Shown one piece after another: positions 8,187 through 16,627 of a DNA stretch of 64,000 nucleotides (within the stretch, counting starts at the first letter, position 1; the number at the start of each line of letters is the position of its first letter). Origin of the DNA: Pseudovibrio exalbescens DSM 16456. Its GTDB lineage: Bacteria; Pseudomonadota; Alphaproteobacteria; Rhizobiales; Stappiaceae. The stretch is from contig NZ_AUGS01000002.1 in assembly GCF_000422785.1 (NCBI RefSeq), positions 186,001-250,000 on the forward strand. Direction: 5' to 3'. The notes under the pieces were generated by a model. The model made no database searches. It was not told the DNA's origin and saw nothing but the letters and a program-made list of their open reading frames with translations. The translations under genes and the position numbers were made by a program.

Positions 8187-8921
8187 TTAAATCACCAGGC
8201 CGCCGTCAATTTTCAATGTCTGCCCGGTAATGAAGCGGGAGCGATCACTTGCCAGAAACAGAACGCCTTCGGCAATGTCCTCTGCCTCGCCCATGCGACC
8301 AAGCGGGGTTTTGCTTTTCATGTGGTCGATGACCTTTTCCGGAAGGTCTTTTGTCATTGGGGTCTTGATGAAACCGGGTGCCACGCAGTTGGCGCGGACC
8401 TGCGCACCTTTGCGAGAAAACTCTTTGGCCCAACCTTTGGTCATGGCAATCACACCGCCCTTGGTGGCAGCATAGTTGCTCTGACCAATATTGCCGTCGG
8501 TACCGACAACGGATGACATGGTGATCACGGAGCCGGCCCCGCTTTCCATCATCAGCGGTGCAATGGCTTGCGTCATGTTGAACACGCCCTTCAGGTTCAC
8601 GTCCACCACGATATCCCAATCGGATTCACTCATCCGGTCGAGCAGATTGTCGCGGGTAACGCCGGCATTGTTCACCAATACGTCGACGCGACCATGATCG
8701 GCTTTCACCTGCTCCACAAAAGCGACAACGGCATCACGGTCGCAAACGTTCAGCGCGACAGGTTGCACGTTCTGGAACCGGTCACGATAGTCCTGCATGG
8801 CGTCTTCGTTCATGTCGCAGGCATACACCTGCGCTGCATGCTGATCGGCAAAGGTTTCGACAATGCAGCGACCAATGCCCTGAGCGCCGCCGGTTACGAT
8901 ACAAATCTTGTCCTGGAGCAT
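8187..8921 (-). CDS. phaB: SDR-family 3-ketoacyl-CoA reductase (acetoacetyl-CoA reductase/FabG-like)
   Basis: A 244-residue short-chain dehydrogenase. It has the Rossmann motif TGGAQGIGR (residues 9-17), NNAG, and the catalytic Ser-Tyr-Lys set in SSVVGTDGNIGQSNYAATKGG. GVTRDNLL is shared by FabG and PhaB proteins, so sequence alone does not separate ACP from CoA substrates. Pairing with a thiolase favours acetoacetyl-CoA to (R)-3-hydroxybutyryl-CoA. The ATG at 8921 has AGAGGTGA upstream; an in-frame start at 9113 would add 64 residues unlike the family and invade the shared promoter region. It is the first gene of the minus-strand arm, divergent from the LysR gene. Confidence 0.9.
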   Translation of the reverse strand: MLQDKICIVTGGAQGIGRCIVETFADQHAAQVYACDMNEDAMQDYRDRFQNVQPVALNVCDRDAVVAFVEQVKADHGRVDVLVNNAGVTRDNLLDRMSESDWDIVVDVNLKGVFNMTQAIAPLMMESGAGSVITMSSVVGTDGNIGQSNYAATKGGVIAMTKGWAKEFSRKGAQVRANCVAPGFIKTPMTKDLPEKVIDHMKSKTPLGRMGEAEDIAEGVLFLASDRSRFITGQTLKIDGGLVI

Positions 8922-9219
8922 AGTGATATCACCTCTTCTGAATTCCCGAGCAATTCCTGATCGCTCTGAAGTTGTTGGTGATATTCTTGACATGAGCGGC
9001 CGCGAATGATTACAGGCACCTTCGCAAAACAAAAATGAAGAAATGGGATGGCCGAGATGACCCATGAAATTCCACGTTTTAGTCTCTTTGAAAAACGATA
9101 TGCCCTGCGACAATTCCCGAACTGTACGAAGCTGCTAATTCCACTAATCTTTCCAAAGGGGTGAGTGTACCCGTAAAGGATGCAAAAGAGCCAAAAAAAC
9201 TAAAGGATTGCGAGGTCCC
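8922..9219. promoter_or_regulatory. Divergent regulatory region between reductase and LysR genes, with five AATTCC boxes
   Basis: This 298-base intergenic region has no convincing gene. The hexamer AATTCC occurs five times in the same orientation, at 8941, 8952, 9068, 9112 and 9137, where about 0.1 copy is expected by chance. Two copies are 11 bases apart. AATTCCCGA is repeated exactly at 8941-8949 and 9112-9120. These are candidate binding sites for the adjacent LysR-type regulator. No near-consensus promoter stands out. Confidence 0.5.
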
Positions 9220-10155
9220 ATGCTCGATAAGATCGTCTATTTTCTGCACGTCGTGCGCACTGGATCTTTTTCCGATGCCGCCCGCCTCTACGGCATTTCG
9301 GCCAGCGCCGGCAGTCGCTGGATTATCGAGCTTGAGGAGAAAATGGGTGTGAGCTTGCTCAAGCGCTCAACGCGGAAGGTTGTTGCAACCGAAGCCGGGC
9401 AACGCCTCTATGAGCGTTTCAGTGATGTCAACGCCGAGATTGAAGATATCTTCACCGAGATCACAAACTTTGGCAAGGAAGAGCGCGGCACGATCTGTGT
9501 CGCTGCCACGCCTTTGTTTGCGCGCTACTTCCTGGCCCAAATCGTGGGGGAGTATCTGCTGGATCATCCCCACGTGGATTTTCGCGTGCTCCAAACTGCG
9601 TATGAAGTGGATATGGTTGAAGAGGTAGATTTCTTCATTCGCGCCAATGCGACCTATCAAGGCTTTCAGGAGAAGGACAGCTTGCTCGTCAAGCGTTCGC
9701 TTCTGAAGTATCCGCTGGTTGCATGTTGTTCCCCAGAGTATGCCGAGCGGTACGGGGTACCCACGACGCCTGAGGATTTGCGAAAGCATAACTGCCTGTT
9801 TGCCCGTACCTTGGTCGGCGGCAACAAGTGGGTATTCGAATACCACGGTGATTGCACGGCGGTGGAAATTGCGCGGACTGTCGAGGTGGATGACAGCGAG
9901 ATCATCAAGTCGATTGCCCTGACCGGTGGGGGTATAGCCTATCTGCCGATTACGTTGCTGCGCGAAGAGTTGGCTGATGGCCGTCTGATCTCGATCCTCA
10001 GCGATTACATCGATGCCGAGTTCGAGTTCAACTTGTTCTTTCGCCGTCGACGGCAGATGCCACTCATGTGCACCAACTTCAAGAATTACCTTATCCGGCG
10101 TACCCGTGAACTGGGCCACAACGAGGCAGGCGAGCAGATACTGCTCACGTGCTGA
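9220..10155 (+). CDS. LysR-family transcriptional regulator
   Basis: A 311-residue regulator with a winged helix-turn-helix in the first 60 residues (FLHVVRTGSFSDAARLYGISASAGSR split over two helices) and a LysR substrate-binding domain with VVATEAG at the linker and GGGIAYLP near residue 240. The ATG at 9220 (MLDKIVYF) is preferred to a TTG at 9208 because it gives the normal LysR N-terminus and has GAGG upstream. It sits between the two arms of the CoA cluster and is the likely controller of both, responding to a small acid or CoA metabolite. The effector is unknown. Confidence 0.92.
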   Translation: MLDKIVYFLHVVRTGSFSDAARLYGISASAGSRWIIELEEKMGVSLLKRSTRKVVATEAGQRLYERFSDVNAEIEDIFTEITNFGKEERGTICVAATPLFARYFLAQIVGEYLLDHPHVDFRVLQTAYEVDMVEEVDFFIRANATYQGFQEKDSLLVKRSLLKYPLVACCSPEYAERYGVPTTPEDLRKHNCLFARTLVGGNKWVFEYHGDCTAVEIARTVEVDDSEIIKSIALTGGGIAYLPITLLREELADGRLISILSDYIDAEFEFNLFFRRRRQMPLMCTNFKNYLIRRTRELGHNEAGEQILLTC

Positions 10156-10291
10156 TTGTCCCGTTTGTGCAATTGTCTTTTAGGTGATTGCCTGTTTTTC
10201 TTGGTTCTGAACCCTTCTATCCTTCATGCAGGAAGCAAAAAGATGGTGCGAGTTTATTGTGACTTGCATCTACATAATGAAGGGTCACGGG

Positions 10292-11878
10292 ATGCAAGTA
10301 AAAATCTTGACTCCAGAGGGAGCGGCTGCGCTTATTGAAGATGGCGACAAGGTAATACTTGGCGGTTTTATTGGTGCGGTTGTGCCAGAAGCAATTGAGC
10401 GCGCCATTAAGGACCGGTTCTTTGAAACCGGTCACCCCAGAAATCTGGAGCTTTATTTCACGGCAGGGCAGGGCGATGGTCAGGATCGTGCCAATAATCA
10501 CCTCTCCCACAAGGGGTTGGTGAAGATGGCGCTGGGCGGGCATTGGGGATTGATCCCCCGCCTTCAGGATCTGGCCAATCAGAATGAAATTGAAGCCTAT
10601 AACTTCCCGCAAGGGGTTATCGCGCAGTTGATCCGTGACAGCGCGGCAGGCAAGCCCGGTACGCTTACTCACGTCGGTCTAGGCACTTTTGTGGATCCGC
10701 GCATCGATGGCGGCAAAATCAATGAGGCCACCAAGGACGACCGAGTGAAGGTCGTCGAGATGGAAGGACGGGAATACCTGTTCTACAAGCGCATTGATGC
10801 CAATGTGGCGTTGCTGCGCGGTACTACTGCCGATCGCAACGGCAACGTCACCATGGAAGATGAGTGTCTGTTTCTTGAAAATCTTGCTGCTGCGCAGCTG
10901 GTTTCCAATATGGGCGGCAAGGTTATCGTTCAGGTGAAGAGGATCGTTGACGCTGGCGAGTTGGATCCGCAACAGGTCCGTATCCCAGGCATTCACGTGG
11001 ATGCTGTCGTTCTCGCCGACGATGACGCACATATGCAGACATTCGCCGAAGCCATGAACCCGGCTTATTGTGGTCGGGGTACGCGGCTGAGGCGCAACTC
11101 CGGACCGCGGCCTCTGGATGCCAAAAAAATTATCGCACGCCGCGCTGCGATAGAGTTGCGGGAAGGATCCGTGCTCAACTACGGCATCGGCGTTCCGGAA
11201 GTCATTGCCGAAGTCACGGATGAAGAAGGTGTAACGGACAAGATGATTGCAACGGTTGAGCCCGGAGCAATCGGTGGTACCCCGGCAGGTGGGTTGAGTT
11301 TCGGCGCATCCGCTTTCCCGGAGGCCATCATCACGCAGGATCAGATGTTTGACTTCTATGATGGCGGCGGCGTGGATCAGGCTTTCCTCGGGTTGGCGGA
11401 GTGCGACCGGAATGGTGACCTGAATGTCTCTCGTTTCGGAACGAAAATCGCCGGGTGTGGCGGCTTTATCAACATCACGCAGAATGCCAAGGAAGTGTAT
11501 TTCTGCGGCACGTTCACGGCGGGCGGTTTGAAAGTCGATGCAGGTGAGGGGCGCTTGTCCATCGTACAGGAAGGACGCATCAAGAAGTTCCTCGCCAAGG
11601 TGCAGCAAGTGACTTTTTCTGCCGATCAGGCCCGTTTGAACCGCAAGCCGGTACTCTACATCACGGAGCGTGCGGTTTTCCGGTTGATTGATGAGACACT
11701 TGAATTGATCGAGATCGCGCCGGGCGTTGATCTGGAGCGGGATGTTTTAAGCCAGATGGCGTTCCAGCCCCGTGTCAGTGCAGATCTGAAGTTGATGGAT
11801 CCACGGCTGTTTGTCGATAAGCCGCTTGGTCTGACCCTCAAACCGTTGACCGAGGAAAAGGAAGTGGCTCTGGCGTAA
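10292..11878 (+). CDS. Family I acyl-CoA transferase (propionate/acetate CoA-transferase-like)
   Basis: A 528-residue fused alpha-beta CoA-transferase of the YdiF/propionate CoA-transferase type. The N-terminal half has KVILGGFIGAVVPEAIE (the GG-F oxyanion region). The C-terminal half has NYGIGVPE and ATVEPGAIGG, where the Glu before PG is the expected covalent catalytic residue. It would move CoA between acetate and another short acyl group such as butyryl-, propionyl- or acetoacetyl-CoA. The ATG at 10292 follows GAAGGG by 7 bases; an earlier in-frame ATG at 10226 lacks a ribosome site. It heads the plus-strand arm, followed closely by the hydratase and enoyl reductase genes. In a butyrate pathway it would be the terminal, acid-releasing step; acyl activation is the alternative. 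Confidence 0.88.
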   Translation: MQVKILTPEGAAALIEDGDKVILGGFIGAVVPEAIERAIKDRFFETGHPRNLELYFTAGQGDGQDRANNHLSHKGLVKMALGGHWGLIPRLQDLANQNEIEAYNFPQGVIAQLIRDSAAGKPGTLTHVGLGTFVDPRIDGGKINEATKDDRVKVVEMEGREYLFYKRIDANVALLRGTTADRNGNVTMEDECLFLENLAAAQLVSNMGGKVIVQVKRIVDAGELDPQQVRIPGIHVDAVVLADDDAHMQTFAEAMNPAYCGRGTRLRRNSGPRPLDAKKIIARRAAIELREGSVLNYGIGVPEVIAEVTDEEGVTDKMIATVEPGAIGGTPAGGLSFGASAFPEAIITQDQMFDFYDGGGVDQAFLGLAECDRNGDLNVSRFGTKIAGCGGFINITQNAKEVYFCGTFTAGGLKVDAGEGRLSIVQEGRIKKFLAKVQQVTFSADQARLNRKPVLYITERAVFRLIDETLELIEIAPGVDLERDVLSQMAFQPRVSADLKLMDPRLFVDKPLGLTLKPLTEEKEVALA

Positions 11879-11921
11879 ACCAGAGCCCCACGGTCATTGC
11901 TCTCTTACATGGAGGTCCGTC

Positions 11922-12341
11922 ATGAGCTACACGCTGGATCAGCTCCACATCGGGCAGAAAGCCTGTTTTGAAAAGACCATTTGCGAAGCCGATATTCAGG
12001 CATTCTGCGGTATCAGCGGTGATGTCAATCCGGTACACGTCAGTGATACGGCCGCCAAGGCCAGCGTTTTTGGCAAGCGAGTGGCCCACGGCATTCTGGT
12101 GTCTGGTTTGACATCCACGGTGCTGGGCATGCAACTGCCGGGACCGGGAACCATTTATCTTGGCCAGGAAATGCGCTTCAAAGCGCCGGTTTACATCGGC
12201 GACACCATTCGGGCGGAAGTTGAGGTTATTGAAATCAATAGAGAAAAAAAGATAGCCAAGCTGCGCACCACCAGTTTCAACCAAAATGACAAGGCAGTCA
12301 TTGAGGGCATCGCGACTGTTCGCCCTCCTGAACAGGCCTGA
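11922..12341 (+). CDS. phaJ: (R)-specific enoyl-CoA hydratase, MaoC/PhaJ type
   Basis: A 139-residue single hot-dog domain protein. FCGISGDVNPVHVSDTAA (about residues 28-45) carries the catalytic Asp and His of the MaoC/PhaJ hydratase motif, followed by VAHGILVSGL. It interconverts (R)-3-hydroxyacyl-CoA and trans-2-enoyl-CoA. GGAGG lies upstream of the ATG. It is 43 bases after the CoA-transferase and 47 bases before the enoyl reductase. Its R-stereospecificity matches the product expected of a PhaB-type reductase, so the cluster forms a consistent R-route to crotonyl-CoA. Phosphate acetyltransferase-linked MaoC proteins share this fold, but length and context favour PhaJ. Confidence 0.9.
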   Translation: MSYTLDQLHIGQKACFEKTICEADIQAFCGISGDVNPVHVSDTAAKASVFGKRVAHGILVSGLTSTVLGMQLPGPGTIYLGQEMRFKAPVYIGDTIRAEVEVIEINREKKIAKLRTTSFNQNDKAVIEGIATVRPPEQA

Positions 12342-12388
12342 CGGCCTGTTCATCGTCACATGCACAAAGCCCCAACAAAGAGTTTCTC

Positions 12389-13591
12389 ATGATTATCAAA
12401 CCTGTAATCAAAGGGCAGGTGGCAAAGACCTGCCATCCAATCGGCTGTAAAAAGGCGGTTGAAGAACAAATCGACTATGTTCGCCAAGCTGATCCGATAA
12501 AGAATGGACCAAAGAAGGTGCTCGTTTTGGGTGCATCTTCTGGGTTTGGTCTGGCCTCACGTATTTCATTGGCGTTTGGTGGTGCCAAGGCCGACACTAT
12601 TGGCGTTGCTTTCGAGCGTGGGCCGTCCGAGGCCAGCGTGGGGAGCGCCGGGTGGTACAACGCCTTGTACTTCCGCGAAGCGGCTGAGCAAGAGGGTTTG
12701 ATCGCCAAGAATTTTATCGGCGATGCATTTTCCGCGGAAATGCGCCAGCAGATTATCGACTACATCAAGACTGAGTTTGGCGGCACCGTGGACTTGGTGG
12801 TCTATTCACTCGCCACGGGCGTGCGTCCGGATCCGGAAACGGGGCAGAAAATCCGCTCCTCACTCAAGACCGTTGGCGAGCCGCTTACCGGATATACTGT
12901 CAATTTGGAAAAGGACTGCTTCGATGAGGGCGTTCTTGAAGCAGCCGATCCGCAGGAAATCGAAGATACTGTCCGCGTAATGGGCGGTGAAGACTGGGCC
13001 GAGTGGATCAAGGTGCTTTCGGATGCCGGAGTGCTCGCCGAAGGCTGCCAGACGGTTGCTTACTCCTATATCGGGTCGCAAATCACCCGCCGGATCTATC
13101 ACGAAGGCACGCTTGGGCATGCCAAGGAGCACCTGCACAAAACCGCTGATGTGCTTGATGAACAATTGCGCAAGATAGGCGGGCAGGCTCATGTGGCCGT
13201 ATGCAAGGCATTGGTGACCAAGGCCAGTGTTTTCATCCCGGCGTTCTCACCCTACATCCTCGCCCTTTTCAAGGTCATGAAGGAATTGGGTTTGCATGAA
13301 GGCTGCATTGAACAGATGCAGCGATTGTTTGCGCAGCGTCTCTATACCGAAACAGGTGAGGTGCCAGTGGACGACCAGCGCCTGGTGCGGGTTGACGACT
13401 GGGAGTTGCGCCCGGATGTACAAGAGAAAGTGCAAGTCATTCTCAACGAGATGGGGCCGGACAATTTCCCGGAATTGGGGGATTATGAGGGCTACAAGAA
13501 TGACTTCCTGAAATTAAATGGTTTTGGCTTTACTGACGTCAACTATGACGAAGAAGTCTCTATTGAAAACTTCGCGTCGCGTCAGCCTTAA
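12389..13591 (+). CDS. fabV: trans-2-enoyl-CoA/ACP reductase, FabV/Ter family
   Basis: A 400-residue flavin-independent enoyl reductase. It has the extended N-terminal segment MIIKPVIKGQVAKTCHP of the family, the Rossmann motif VLGASSGFGLASR (about residues 45-57), and the FabV/Ter catalytic stretch with Tyr of AYSYIG and Lys of GTLGHAK. It reduces crotonyl-CoA or enoyl-ACP with NAD(P)H. FabV (fatty acid synthesis) and Ter (butyryl-CoA formation) cannot be told apart here by motif. Position directly after a PhaJ-type hydratase and with thiolase, reductase and CoA-transferase nearby supports Ter. The reaction is essentially one-way, so it argues for synthesis rather than breakdown. Confidence 0.93.
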   Translation: MIIKPVIKGQVAKTCHPIGCKKAVEEQIDYVRQADPIKNGPKKVLVLGASSGFGLASRISLAFGGAKADTIGVAFERGPSEASVGSAGWYNALYFREAAEQEGLIAKNFIGDAFSAEMRQQIIDYIKTEFGGTVDLVVYSLATGVRPDPETGQKIRSSLKTVGEPLTGYTVNLEKDCFDEGVLEAADPQEIEDTVRVMGGEDWAEWIKVLSDAGVLAEGCQTVAYSYIGSQITRRIYHEGTLGHAKEHLHKTADVLDEQLRKIGGQAHVAVCKALVTKASVFIPAFSPYILALFKVMKELGLHEGCIEQMQRLFAQRLYTETGEVPVDDQRLVRVDDWELRPDVQEKVQVILNEMGPDNFPELGDYEGYKNDFLKLNGFGFTDVNYDEEVSIENFASRQP

Positions 13592-13795
13592 TCCAAGTTA
13601 CCATACGTAACAATTTGGCTCGGGCGCAGTTTTCCGGGCCATTTTTATTTGTTTAAGCATAAATACCTATATCTGGATTACTGTACTGTACTCAATACAC
13701 CTTTCCATAATCGGGAAAATGACTTCAGAAAAAACGGTATATGCTTCGTCTTACTCCTTCGATTTAACTCAAAAGGGACAAGGGAGGTTCCCGTC

Positions 13796-14998
13796 ATGAT
13801 CCGAAAGCACATAATCGAGTTTGTGATCTTTATGACTTACGCGCTCTTTGCGATGTCATGGGTTGCAGGCAACATGATGACCACGGATATTATGGCTTAC
13901 TTTCAGGTGGAGGGCGTGACCGCAGCTACCTGGATGACCAACGCCATTACCATCGCCAAGATCATTGGCAACCTGATTGCGGCTTGGTTCCTGGTCAAAC
14001 TCGGCCCCAAGAAGGCCTTTGCGTTTTCCTCGCTGCTGATTGTAGCAGGTGCGCTCGGCGCCTTCGCCACCAACTATCCGCTCTACGTGTTCTCTCGCCT
14101 CATCATGGGCTTCGGCGGTGCATTTGTTATTGTCTACTTTAACCCAATTGTAGTTAATTACTTTACTCCCGAAGAACGCCCGATTGTGAATGGCTTGAAT
14201 GCTGCTGCATTTAATGCAGGTAACCTTTTGGCGTTGCTGCTTACGGGAACCTTGATGGCGCATCTCGGAACCTGGCAGAACGTTGTTCTGGGAATTTCCT
14301 TGGCCAGCGGTGCGTTGTTGGTGATCTGGTGGCTTATTTCAGAAGACTTTGAACTATCCGGCCCGAAAAATGCCGCTGGTGAAGTCCAGAAGGCCTACAC
14401 CATGAAAGACGGCATCAAGGACCCGGTAAACTGGCTGTTGCCATTTGCCTACTCCGGACTGCTGTTCTGCTACATCGCGGTGTTCTCCTTGTTCCCGCTG
14501 GTGCCTAACTTCGCCGTCGCTTCTCAGTACCTGGCTTCAATCATGATTGCCGCTGGCATGGTTGGCACGCTCGTTGGCATCATCGTGGCCAAGCGGTATC
14601 CACTGCGCCTGCCTGTCATGCGTTGGTGCGGTCTGGCGATGACCTGTTTTGCAGCACTGATGATCGTTACCTCCAGCCCGATCATCGCCACCGCTTCAGC
14701 ATTCCTTGCAGGTTTCTTCCTGTTCGTTCCGATGACCTGTCTGGTCACGCTGCCTCAGGAACTGCCAGGCATGACACCAGGCCGTATCACAGTGATCTTC
14801 GCGATGTTCTGGTCCATTTCCTACGTCGTCGAAACCGTTCTGATGTATGTGGCAGGCGTTATGGCTGATACCACTGGTAATGTGTACTACGCCGCGGCGT
14901 TCGCAGTGGCTTGCTCCATCACCATGTTCGTTGCAACGTTCTTGCTGCCTGAAACGGGCAAGAAGGAACCGGAAGCAGCCGCGCCGGCAAAAGCATAA
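13796..14998 (+). CDS. Major facilitator superfamily transporter
   Basis: A 400-residue protein with about 12 hydrophobic segments and a central hydrophilic loop (about residues 185-210), as in MFS carriers. LVKLGPKKAF near residue 65 resembles the loop 2-3 motif. The ATG at 13796 has GGGAGG eight bases upstream; the in-frame region before it is not transporter-like. It is 204 bases after the enoyl reductase and 11 bases before the esterase, so it probably belongs to the same locus. Substrate cannot be assigned. Export of a short-chain acid or uptake of an ester or acid substrate are both reasonable. Confidence 0.85.
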   Translation: MIRKHIIEFVIFMTYALFAMSWVAGNMMTTDIMAYFQVEGVTAATWMTNAITIAKIIGNLIAAWFLVKLGPKKAFAFSSLLIVAGALGAFATNYPLYVFSRLIMGFGGAFVIVYFNPIVVNYFTPEERPIVNGLNAAAFNAGNLLALLLTGTLMAHLGTWQNVVLGISLASGALLVIWWLISEDFELSGPKNAAGEVQKAYTMKDGIKDPVNWLLPFAYSGLLFCYIAVFSLFPLVPNFAVASQYLASIMIAAGMVGTLVGIIVAKRYPLRLPVMRWCGLAMTCFAALMIVTSSPIIATASAFLAGFFLFVPMTCLVTLPQELPGMTPGRITVIFAMFWSISYVVETVLMYVAGVMADTTGNVYYAAAFAVACSITMFVATFLLPETGKKEPEAAAPAKA

Positions 14999-15009
14999 GG
15001 GGTGAAAAA

Positions 15010-15945
15010 ATGCGTGAAGTCAGTCCAAAACTCGTTCCGTTTCTCGAGCAGTTCAATGAAACCGTTGCCAAGCTGGTTGCCAGTGGTTTCAAGCCCAACG
15101 CAACAAACGCACGTGAAGGTCTTGCCAATCTGACAAAGACCTACACCACCGAAAGCCCAGCGGTTGCTCTGATTCAGGACGACCTGATCTATGCCGAAGG
15201 CTACAATGTGCCTGTGCGCATCTTCAATCCGGCGCCAGATGAAGAGCTACCGGTTCTGATTTACTATCACGGCGGTGGTCACATGGCAGGTAGTGTCACG
15301 GTGTATGATCCGATCTATCGAAAGATGGCGGTGAATACAAAACACATCGTGGTGGCCCCTGAATATCGGTTGGCTCCGGAAAATCCATATCCCGCTGGCG
15401 AGGAAGACGCTTATGCCACCTTGCGTGGGGTTTGGGAAACGCTGGACCGACGAGGTATGAAGTACAAGCGCGAATTGTCTATTGCTGGTGATTCCGGTGG
15501 CGGCGCGCTGTGTACCGCAGTGGCTGCGCGGGCGCAGTTTGATGCCGGTGTTACGATCAAAAAACAGGCGCTGGTATATCCATCCGTGGACTACACCATG
15601 AGCACAAAGGCCATTGAGGAAAATGCTGTTGGCTACCTTTTGCACTCTGCGAAGTGCGCTTGGTATTTCGACAATTACTTCAAGAAGAGCGAGTGTCGTA
15701 AGGCGGCGTCGCCGCTATTTAAGGACTTTACAGCTCATCTGCCTGAAACCTTTGTGGTAACTGCTGAATTTTGCCCGCTGCGCGATGAGGGCAAGCTGTA
15801 CTACGAAAAGGTCAAGGAGGCTGGCGTGCGAGCCGAGTTGTTGAACATGGATGACATGATCCACACGTTCATGAACCTTGAAGACCTCGTCAAAGAAGAA
15901 TGTCAGCAAGTTTATGCGCGTGTGAACGAGTTTCTGAATAGCTGA
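15010..15945 (+). CDS. Alpha/beta hydrolase, HSL-family esterase with altered triad position
   Basis: A 311-residue esterase of the hormone-sensitive-lipase (family IV) type. HGGGH at 87-91 is the oxyanion motif, GDSGGG holds the nucleophile Ser162, and the histidine is H285 in DMIHTF. The family's catalytic Asp normally sits in a DPLRDEG motif; here the sequence reads FCPLRDEG, so residue 255 is Cys (codon TGC at 15772-15774). The Glu two before or the Asp four after might substitute, or activity may be weak. It starts 11 bases after the MFS gene with AAGGGG upstream and ends the plus-strand arm before a clear terminator. A role in hydrolysing an imported ester is inference. Confidence 0.87.
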   Translation: MREVSPKLVPFLEQFNETVAKLVASGFKPNATNAREGLANLTKTYTTESPAVALIQDDLIYAEGYNVPVRIFNPAPDEELPVLIYYHGGGHMAGSVTVYDPIYRKMAVNTKHIVVAPEYRLAPENPYPAGEEDAYATLRGVWETLDRRGMKYKRELSIAGDSGGGALCTAVAARAQFDAGVTIKKQALVYPSVDYTMSTKAIEENAVGYLLHSAKCAWYFDNYFKKSECRKAASPLFKDFTAHLPETFVVTAEFCPLRDEGKLYYEKVKEAGVRAELLNMDDMIHTFMNLEDLVKEECQQVYARVNEFLNS

Positions 15946-15987
15946 TCCTCCCAGGACAGGCCGTAGGTCTCGCGCCTGCTCCAGCCC

Positions 15988-16025
15988 GGCCTTTCCGCGC
16001 TTTCGAGTGCGGGAAGGCCTTTTTT
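15988..16025 (+). terminator. Intrinsic terminator after the esterase gene
   Basis: An 11-bp stem with one G-T wobble (15988-15998 with 16009-16019) is followed directly by six T (16020-16025). It closes the plus-strand arm of the CoA cluster. The rest of 15946-16204 shows no gene; a GGTTCGA string near 16088 is not part of a complete tRNA. Confidence 0.88.
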
Positions 16026-16204
16026 GTATCAGCTCCCCGCCCTATTGCTGTGGCCATCTGGTTATGAAGGCAACCTTCCGCTTCACCGGTTCGAGGTGCC
16101 AAAGCCGCGTGCCACATTGGCAAGGCGCAATAACTCATTTCATGCGCTGCGATTGTCACGGAAACACCAGTGCGCGACTAGTCAATCAAGGCTTTTGGGG
16201 AGAA

Positions 16205-16281
16205 TGGCGCACCCGATAGGATTCGAACCTATGGCCTCTGCCTTCGGAGGGCAGCGCTCTATCCAACTGAGCTACGGGTGC
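16205..16281 (-). tRNA. tRNA-Arg (anticodon CCG)
   Basis: A complete 77-base cloverleaf read on the minus strand. The acceptor GCACCCG pairs with CGGGTGC, followed by discriminator G and an encoded CCA. The D arm contains AGCTCAGTTGGATAGAGC. The anticodon arm is CTGCC-CTCCGAA-GGCAG with anticodon CCG, and the T arm contains GGTTCGAATCC. It reads CGG arginine codons. It stands alone between the CoA cluster and the nucleotidase gene. No integrase or attachment-site duplication is visible next to it. Confidence 0.97.
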
Positions 16282-16627
16282 ATTCGTCGGTGCGGTTGAT
16301 ACGCGCCGGAAGCGTTCTCGTCTTTAACCGATCCGAACCGGTTGAGCAATGTCCGAATTTCAATGAAACACCAGAATGTGGATAGCAGCCTGCTTCACAG
16401 ATCCGGCATGGTCAAACAGGGGCCTTGCCAACTGCCGTAGCCCGGTTCCCAAAGCAGGGTCCATGCGCTGAGCAAACAGCACCTTTGGTGAGAGCACTTC
16501 ATGCCTTTGGGACAGGTGTGCCCTTTAAACGTGCAGCTTCATAAGTTTCACCAAATTGTTGTAAAAATTTCACGCAAGTGTTGTGTGCCCGCCGTATGGC
16601 CTTCCCTTTAACAAGGGGAGTTTGTTC
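16282..16627. other. Intergenic region without a recognised gene
   Basis: This 346-base stretch separates tRNA-Arg (minus) from the nucleotidase gene (plus). It should hold both promoters, but I see no near-consensus -35/-10 pair and no strong repeat. Open frames crossing it are extensions or antisense shadows of the nucleotidase gene. Confidence 0.5.

Noticed and set aside
6971-9113. Poly-3-hydroxybutyrate storage operon
   Set aside because: Thiolase and reductase are present, but no PHA synthase, phasin or depolymerase is in the locus; enoyl reductase and CoA-transferase point elsewhere.
16070-16110. tRNA-like fragment containing GGTTCGA
   Set aside because: Only a four-pair T-arm-like stem can be drawn and there is no acceptor or anticodon arm; not a tRNA or an attachment-site duplicate of tRNA-Arg.
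16205-16281. tRNA-Arg as an integration site for a mobile element
   Set aside because: No integrase, direct repeat of the tRNA end, or compositional break is seen on either side.
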